Source: Algivirga pacifica (lineage in GTDB: Bacteria > Bacteroidota > Bacteroidia > Cytophagales > Flammeovirgaceae). From it: 26,192 bases of DNA. The stretch covers positions 1 to 26,192 of the forward strand of contig NZ_BAABJX010000014.1 of assembly GCF_039543525.1 (NCBI RefSeq), read 5' to 3'. Below the pieces are notes generated by a model, which saw nothing but the letters and a program-made list of their open reading frames with translations, ran no database searches and was not told the DNA's origin. A program made the translations under genes and the position numbers. Of the stretch, positions 22,343-26,192 are shown in pieces (position 1 is the first letter of the stretch; each line of letters starts with the position of its first letter).

Positions 22343-24340
22343 ATGAAATTCAAGATTTCATTGAAGTTGACGTTGCTATGTTTACTTCTCGTAATTTTTA
22401 GTAGTGCATTACTTTTTTTCTTTAATAACCGGGAAACGCAAGAAACGCTAAAGGCACACATTATTGGAGAACTAACAGATGCTTCGGATCAAGGGATTGA
22501 GAACATTGACCGTTTTCTTTATGAGCGATTGACAGATATCAGGTTGGTGGCAAACGATCCTGTGTTAAGAACAGTAACTTCCTCCATTCAGATAGACGAA
22601 CGACTGAGAGAAATGAACCAGTTGAATAGTGACCTTTATTATTCCTATTCTTATTTTGACTTGAAGAGACGAAGGCTCGCTGATTCAAAAGGATTGTCGA
22701 TTGGTAAGCAGCATTCTTTATCAAAATACTGGTTGCCTTTGAGTAAAGGGAAAGAGCTGGTGATGGATATTTCAAAGTCTGAATCCGTGGGACAGCCTGT
22801 GATTCACTTTGCATCTGTTGTAAAGGATAAGGCTGGTAAGAAAAAAGGATATGTAGTAGCTCGTGTGGTGATCAGTAAGCTGTATGAAGTATTTGCAGTG
22901 CATAGTGGAAATGAACTGTGGAACTCTACAGAGCTACATATGGATTTGCTTAACAATGAGGGGGTATTACTTTATTCCAATTATAACCGTCAGGGAGTCC
23001 TGAAAGAAAAGTATGAGGATGTTCGCTTGCTACACTTGATGAAAGAAGAGGGGTTAAGCAATTTGGAATACCGTGGGAAGTTGGTGCTTTTATCCAAAGA
23101 AAAAGGGTATCAATCGTTTAAAGGAAATGATTGGACCTTGTTGATGTCCTTGCCCTTAGAGGAAGTTTACAAGCCGCTTAACAAGGTGAAGCAACGAATG
23201 ATATTGGTCTTACTGCCGATTCTCTTAATCTCTATTTTATTGGCGATATTAATGTCTCGTTATTTCTCAAAACCTATTATCGATTTGAGTAATGCTGCTG
23301 ACTTGATTGGACATGGGCATTTTGAAACCGAAATTCAAGTTAAAAAGCGTAGTGATGAGCTATATGTATTAGGGGATAACCTAAAACGAATGGCTGATAA
23401 CCTGAAAAAGAGAGATGAGCAGCACCGCTCCCATCGGGAAGAAGTACAGCGAATGAATCATGAGTTACAGGAGAAATTGGATCAGATTCATGATCATCGG
23501 GAAGAAATCGCTTCCCAGAATGCGGCGTTGGAGTATGCTTTTGATGAACTGGATAAGCGAAGCAGACAGCAAACGGCGAGTATCAACTATGCCAAGAAAA
23601 TTCAGAACTCTATGTTGCCAGAGAAAAAAGACTTGGCAAAGGTATTTCCAGGTTCTTATATTTATTATAAGCCTAGAAATATAGTGAGCGGAGATTTTTA
23701 TTGGTTTGAAAAAGTAGAGAGAGAAGGAGAGGAGTATTTCGTAGTAGCGGCCGCTGATTGTACCGGACACGGTGTACCAGGAGCAATTATGGCAATGTTA
23801 GGCAGTAACCTACTGACGAATATTGTATGCTATGGACGTATTTTAGATCCTGCAGAGATCTTGAGACGATTGAATAGAGACGTTCGTGCAGAGCTACATC
23901 AGGATAGGGATGAGAGTCAGGATGGGATGGAGATTGCTGTAGCAACATTTCATTTGACTTCCGGAGAACTACGTTTTGCAGGAGCAGGCAGACCGTTGTA
24001 TTTATTTAGAAATGGAGTGTTACAAGAGTTTAAAGGGCATCGGGCACATATAGGTGGTAGTGCGATCTATCAGAAAAAACGTCCATTGGATGACTTGGAG
24101 TCTGTTTCTATTTCCATCGAAAAAGGGGATGTATTATATATGTTCTCTGACGGTTTCAAAGATCAGATTGGAGGACCTAAACAGCGAGTATTTACCTCTA
24201 AAAGAATGAGGGGAGTACTAAAGGAGTTACATCAGCGATCAGCAGTAGAACAACTGGAAGGTCTGGATCAAGTGTATTATGGCTGGAAAGGGGAGTTAGT
24301 GCAGACGGATGATATTCTTCTAATGGGCATTATGATTTAG
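22343..24340 (+). CDS. Membrane sensor with HAMP and SpoIIE-type PP2C phosphatase domain
   Basis: This encodes 665 residues. A transmembrane segment (about 8-28) leads into an extracytoplasmic Cache-like sensor domain (about 30-280, with SYSYFDLKRRRLADSKG and VIHFASVVKDKAGKKKGYVVARVVIS). A second transmembrane segment (about 285-306) is followed by HAMP (about 306-358) and a coiled coil (about 358-412). Residues about 413-665 are the SpoIIE phosphatase, opening with the Bacteroidota signature SINYAKKIQNSMLP. Its metal-binding acids are present: Asp451 (SGDFYWF), Asp472 (AADCTGHGVPGA), and the late DG (SDGFKDQ) and TDDILL motifs. It should dephosphorylate a serine or threonine of a partner such as an anti-anti-sigma factor in response to an external small molecule. 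No such partner gene is adjacent, so its target is unknown. It is likely monocistronic. Confidence 0.9.
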   Translation: MKFKISLKLTLLCLLLVIFSSALLFFFNNRETQETLKAHIIGELTDASDQGIENIDRFLYERLTDIRLVANDPVLRTVTSSIQIDERLREMNQLNSDLYYSYSYFDLKRRRLADSKGLSIGKQHSLSKYWLPLSKGKELVMDISKSESVGQPVIHFASVVKDKAGKKKGYVVARVVISKLYEVFAVHSGNELWNSTELHMDLLNNEGVLLYSNYNRQGVLKEKYEDVRLLHLMKEEGLSNLEYRGKLVLLSKEKGYQSFKGNDWTLLMSLPLEEVYKPLNKVKQRMILVLLPILLISILLAILMSRYFSKPIIDLSNAADLIGHGHFETEIQVKKRSDELYVLGDNLKRMADNLKKRDEQHRSHREEVQRMNHELQEKLDQIHDHREEIASQNAALEYAFDELDKRSRQQTASINYAKKIQNSMLPEKKDLAKVFPGSYIYYKPRNIVSGDFYWFEKVEREGEEYFVVAAADCTGHGVPGAIMAMLGSNLLTNIVCYGRILDPAEILRRLNRDVRAELHQDRDESQDGMEIAVATFHLTSGELRFAGAGRPLYLFRNGVLQEFKGHRAHIGGSAIYQKKRPLDDLESVSISIEKGDVLYMFSDGFKDQIGGPKQRVFTSKRMRGVLKELHQRSAVEQLEGLDQVYYGWKGELVQTDDILLMGIMI

Positions 24341-24482
24341 TTTCAAAGGAAGAGGTAGGCGGTAGTACGTTCTGATTGATGTGAGACTGTTTTTTTGGCA
24401 AAGAGTTTACATTATTTGGTGAAAAAGTTTCACTATTACTTTAGCTGTAATAGGGGAGTATCCTAATTTTACATCAAATTTT

Positions 24483-24704
24483 ATGAGTTTTATTTTACAG
24501 CGACGCATTATTCGTATTGCTATTGTAGCATTTCTTTCAATGACATTATACAGCTGTACACGTGTTTATCATGTCAGAACGGTTAGAGTGCCAGTTTACA
24601 GATCGTCTAAGCATAAGCATTCAGTACCTCCCGGGCATATGAAAAAGAGGACTGGAGCAAAATCGGTCAGGTCTTATGCTCCGGGACAAAGGAAAAAACA
24701 TTAA
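24483..24704 (+). CDS. Very small basic lipoprotein with PPGH...APGQ motif
   Basis: This encodes 73 residues. A type II signal peptide ends TLYSC, with the lipidated Cys at residue 25, followed by a Val/Arg/Tyr-rich stretch. The C-terminal part (VPPGHMKKRTGAKSVRSYAPGQRKKH) has the pattern PPGx-K(K)-x-G-x-KSxRxYAPGQ-KK that I recall from small Bacteroidota proteins often mislabelled as quinol oxidase subunit 4. That label has no support here: there are no further membrane segments and no heme or quinone residues. The mature protein is strongly basic and might interact with envelope polyanions (inference). It lies 142 bases after the phosphatase gene. A MITE-like element starts 8 bases after its stop. 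Confidence 0.7.
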   Translation: MSFILQRRIIRIAIVAFLSMTLYSCTRVYHVRTVRVPVYRSSKHKHSVPPGHMKKRTGAKSVRSYAPGQRKKH

Positions 24705-24712
24705 TCGTCTAA

Positions 24713-24872
24713 GAGCTTGTTTGGAATCCAGATTTTGAGAATAAAACTTCTATAAATTGACTGATAAAGTTCTGATTTGAGCCTAATAGTGGTTCTATTT
24801 GGGGATAATCAGGACTTTATCAGTCAAAATTAGAGGAATTTTATTCCAAAAGATGTGGTTCCAAACAAGCTC
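24713..24872. mobile_element. MITE-like palindrome with IS5-type ends, TAA target duplication
   Basis: A 160-base element whose two arms (about 75 bases each) are inverted copies with scattered mismatches. The ends are GAGCTTGTTTGGAA and TTCCAAACAAGCTC; inner matches include ACTGATAAAGT / ACTTTATCAGT. It is flanked by TAA on both sides (24710-24712 and 24873-24875), a 3-base duplication of the TNA type. Ends beginning GAG with TNA duplications are typical of the IS1031 subgroup of IS5. No transposase is present, so it would need one supplied in trans. Confidence 0.75.
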
Positions 24873-24881
24873 TAATATAAA

Positions 24882-24931
24882 ATCGCCCCATATCGCTTCT
24901 CATTTCATGGTAAGAAGCGATATGGGGCGAT
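24882..24931. terminator. Long perfect stem between convergent genes, likely bidirectional terminator
   Basis: A perfect 19-bp stem (ATCGCCCCATATCGCTTCT with its complement at 24913-24931) around a 12-base loop. On the minus strand it is followed by TTTTATATT, so it should end transcription of the outer-membrane protein gene at 24958-25524; on the plus strand the T-run is weak. It is longer than most terminators. Confidence 0.75.
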
Positions 24932-24957
24932 GATCATTTTGGAGTGTAATCACCTAC

Positions 24958-25524
24958 TTATTTTCCAAACTTAAAGATAAATGTCGTAGAGACCTCTACA
25001 CCTCCCACTTCCATTCTATAGGCAGAGTTTCTCAAAGTGTTCGTATTGTCTCCGCTTAGGTGTGTAAGCTCAGCAGTGGTAACTGTCGTACCATAACCAG
25101 CATTGAGTAGAATGCGGAATCTACTAAAATCAAACTTATACCCACCTCTTAGGTATAAAGCGGAAGAACTTCCAATCTCATAAGAGCCGCTATCTTCATT
25201 AATAGTGACATCATACTGGTCAATTCCTGAGGAATACGAATACGTCGCCCCTAAATATGGAGAATGTTTTGGCTTGAAATAATAACGAGCTCCGGCTCCT
25301 ACTCGTCCACCAGAAAGTGTTAAGCCCGTACCTATATGAGCATCCCATTTTTGATTAAAAGAATAGTTGTACAGGAAGCCCAAACCGTAAGGAGCACCCC
25401 ACCCTCCAGAGAAGCCTAAGCCATGCCTTCTAGAAGAAGAGGGCGTTTCCTGCGCATGGGCATTTAGACCAAAAGTAATCATCAATAGGGTGGTGAAGAT
25501 GGTAATAGTAATTTTGTTTCTCAT
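24958..25524 (-). CDS. Small outer-membrane beta-barrel protein
   Basis: This encodes 188 residues. A signal peptide ends LNAHAQ (residue 25). The mature part shows alternating hydrophobic/polar strands with aromatic residues and short Gly/Asn-rich turns (GLGFSGGWGAPYGLGFLYNYSF, WDAHIGTGLTLSGGRVGAGARYYF, SPYLGATYSYSSGIDQYD, SALYLRGGYKFDFSRFRILLNAGYGTT), consistent with an eight-stranded barrel of the OmpA/OmpX-like size class. It ends VEVSTTFIFKFGK, where the last strand has an inward/outward alternation but no terminal aromatic. It has no periplasmic domain. Function unknown; such proteins are often structural or adhesive. It is transcribed alone, converging with the tiny lipoprotein. Confidence 0.7.
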   Translation of the reverse strand: MRNKITITIFTTLLMITFGLNAHAQETPSSSRRHGLGFSGGWGAPYGLGFLYNYSFNQKWDAHIGTGLTLSGGRVGAGARYYFKPKHSPYLGATYSYSSGIDQYDVTINEDSGSYEIGSSSALYLRGGYKFDFSRFRILLNAGYGTTVTTAELTHLSGDNTNTLRNSAYRMEVGGVEVSTTFIFKFGK

Positions 25525-25795
25525 CGATTATAGTTTTAATAATAATAATCCTCTCCGTAAATCAGGGAGGTAATAGTTAGACAAACAGGAAACGGTATGT
25601 AACGAAAATTTGGTATGAAACTACCATAAAAAGTATATGCCCCTGAGGACAAAGGAAACACTGCTATTACTATATGTAAAATGCCTTTCACTTAATTCAT
25701 TAGTCAAAGGTGATTTTAATAATTTTGTAATCAACTGATAATAAGCTTGTTGAATTGAGTGTGGATTTTTTTCTTAGAAAGATCTAAGAGAGTCC

Positions 25796-25825
25796 TTGCA
25801 TAATCCAAAAAATACCTACACTTTT
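25796..25825 (+). promoter_or_regulatory. Possible first promoter of a tandem promoter set (weak match)
   Basis: TTG (25796-25798) and TACACTTTTGC (25817-25827), which is two bases longer than TAnnTTTG but is followed by CATCC, as in the next two promoters. It is 149 bases before the second promoter. The stretch 25525-25795 holds nothing I can identify. Confidence 0.35.
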
Positions 25826-25941
25826 GCATCCCCTTCAAACGGAAGGCCACAACAATTCAGGTAATGGGAGACGCTCTTTGGAGCAATTTGTTATCCACAA
25901 AATCATTTGATTTTGCTCCTGAAAAGTTTTTGAAGATTTGT

Positions 25942-25974
25942 TTTGGAAGTTAGTTGAAAGTTTTCTTACCTTTG
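25942..25974 (+). promoter_or_regulatory. Strong Bacteroidota promoter, second of tandem set
   Basis: TTTG (25942-25945), 21 bases, then a perfect -7 TACCTTTG (25967-25974), followed by CATCCGCTTTCGGAA. The surrounding 36 bases are almost repeated at 26107-26142. The form (TACCTTTGCATCCGC) resembles the region upstream of rRNA operons in this phylum. Confidence 0.7.
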
Positions 25975-26094
25975 CATCCGCTTTCGGAAGGAAAGTAAGA
26001 AAAAGAAGTTTTGGGAAGGTATTGAAATTGCGCTTCTCGCTATCGAGAGTGTAGGTTTTCAAGAAATCTCGCTAAAAAAAAACTTCAAAATTAA

Positions 26095-26127
26095 TTTGGA
26101 TTGTAATTGAAAGTTTTCTTACCTTTG
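26095..26127 (+). promoter_or_regulatory. Strong Bacteroidota promoter, third of tandem set
   Basis: TTTG (26095-26098), 21 bases, then TACCTTTG (26120-26127), with the same spacing as the previous promoter. The transcript would run off the right edge with no start codon in the next 60 bases that opens a gene, consistent with a stable-RNA operon downstream, probably 16S rRNA. Confidence 0.65.
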
Positions 26128-26192
26128 CGTCCGCTTCTGAAACGAAGAAGTTAAAAAATATAAGTTAAGGTTCTGGTTTTGAATCTCACTAT

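Noticed and set aside
25835..26062. 75-residue open frame on the minus strand near the right edge
   Set aside because: It runs antisense through the tandem promoter region, with residues reflecting the promoter repeats; no protein features.
25975..26192. tRNA or rRNA start inside the window
   Set aside because: No cloverleaf or conserved 16S 5' sequence is visible before the right edge; only the promoter region can be supported.

Overview
The window is chromosomal DNA of a member of the Bacteroidota, most likely a free-living (possibly marine) cytophaga-type bacterium. The evidence is a SusC/SusD pair, a PorX-type response regulator with a PglZ domain (a regulator of the type IX secretion/gliding machinery), a YfbK-type von Willebrand lipoprotein, a SpoIIE phosphatase of the SINYAKxIQ type common in this phylum, and promoters of the Bacteroidota form (-33 TTG/TTTG, -7 TAnnTTTG, about 19-21 bases apart). 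Genes start without clear Shine-Dalgarno sequences, as is usual in the phylum. The clade assignment below phylum level is inference.

Layout. 1-830 (minus): a small lipoprotein and a Lys/His-rich secreted coiled-coil protein, 13 bases apart. 830-1290: a cluster of small hairpins, then the first copy of a dispersed repeat of about 170 bp. 1292-3220 (minus): a FadB/FadJ-like protein whose dehydrogenase half has lost its NAD motif and whose C-terminus is short. 3221-3990: a heptamer tandem array and the susC promoter. 3991-8620 (plus): susC and susD with an intercistronic hairpin. 8719-10301 (minus): a BBP2/OmpL-like porin and a DoxX-like membrane protein, separated by a terminator. 10302-10894: an operator-like palindrome and the second copy of the dispersed repeat. 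10895-15581 (plus): a YfbK-like lipoprotein, a DASS dicarboxylate transporter, a LysE/RhtB exporter and an acidic LEA-like lipoprotein, mostly as single transcription units with their own terminators. 15697-16884 (minus): pgk. 17090-19939 (plus): an M28 peptidase and porX as a tight pair. 19948-20061: a second heptamer array. 20060-22029 (minus): pfkA and proC with a nested-hairpin element between them. 22343-24704 (plus): a SpoIIE phosphatase and a tiny basic lipoprotein. 24713-24931: a MITE-like palindrome and a long terminator stem. 24958-25524 (minus): a small outer-membrane barrel. 25796-26192: two strong and one weaker promoter motif at about 150-base intervals, likely the upstream region of an rRNA operon outside the window.

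The protein-coding content is largely housekeeping (glycolysis, proline synthesis) plus envelope functions (nutrient uptake, outer-membrane proteins, T9SS regulation, signalling). I see no defence system, prophage, CRISPR array or intact transposase. The unusual part is the noncoding DNA: three heptamer arrays, of which the two fully visible ones share one design (a short inverted block of degenerate heptamers, a spacer, then a long homogeneous array); two clusters of mini-hairpins built from nested palindromes; a dispersed repeat present as two direct copies 9.3 kb apart; and a 160-bp IS5-type MITE. Several of these touch or abut stop codons, so they have settled at the 3' ends of genes.
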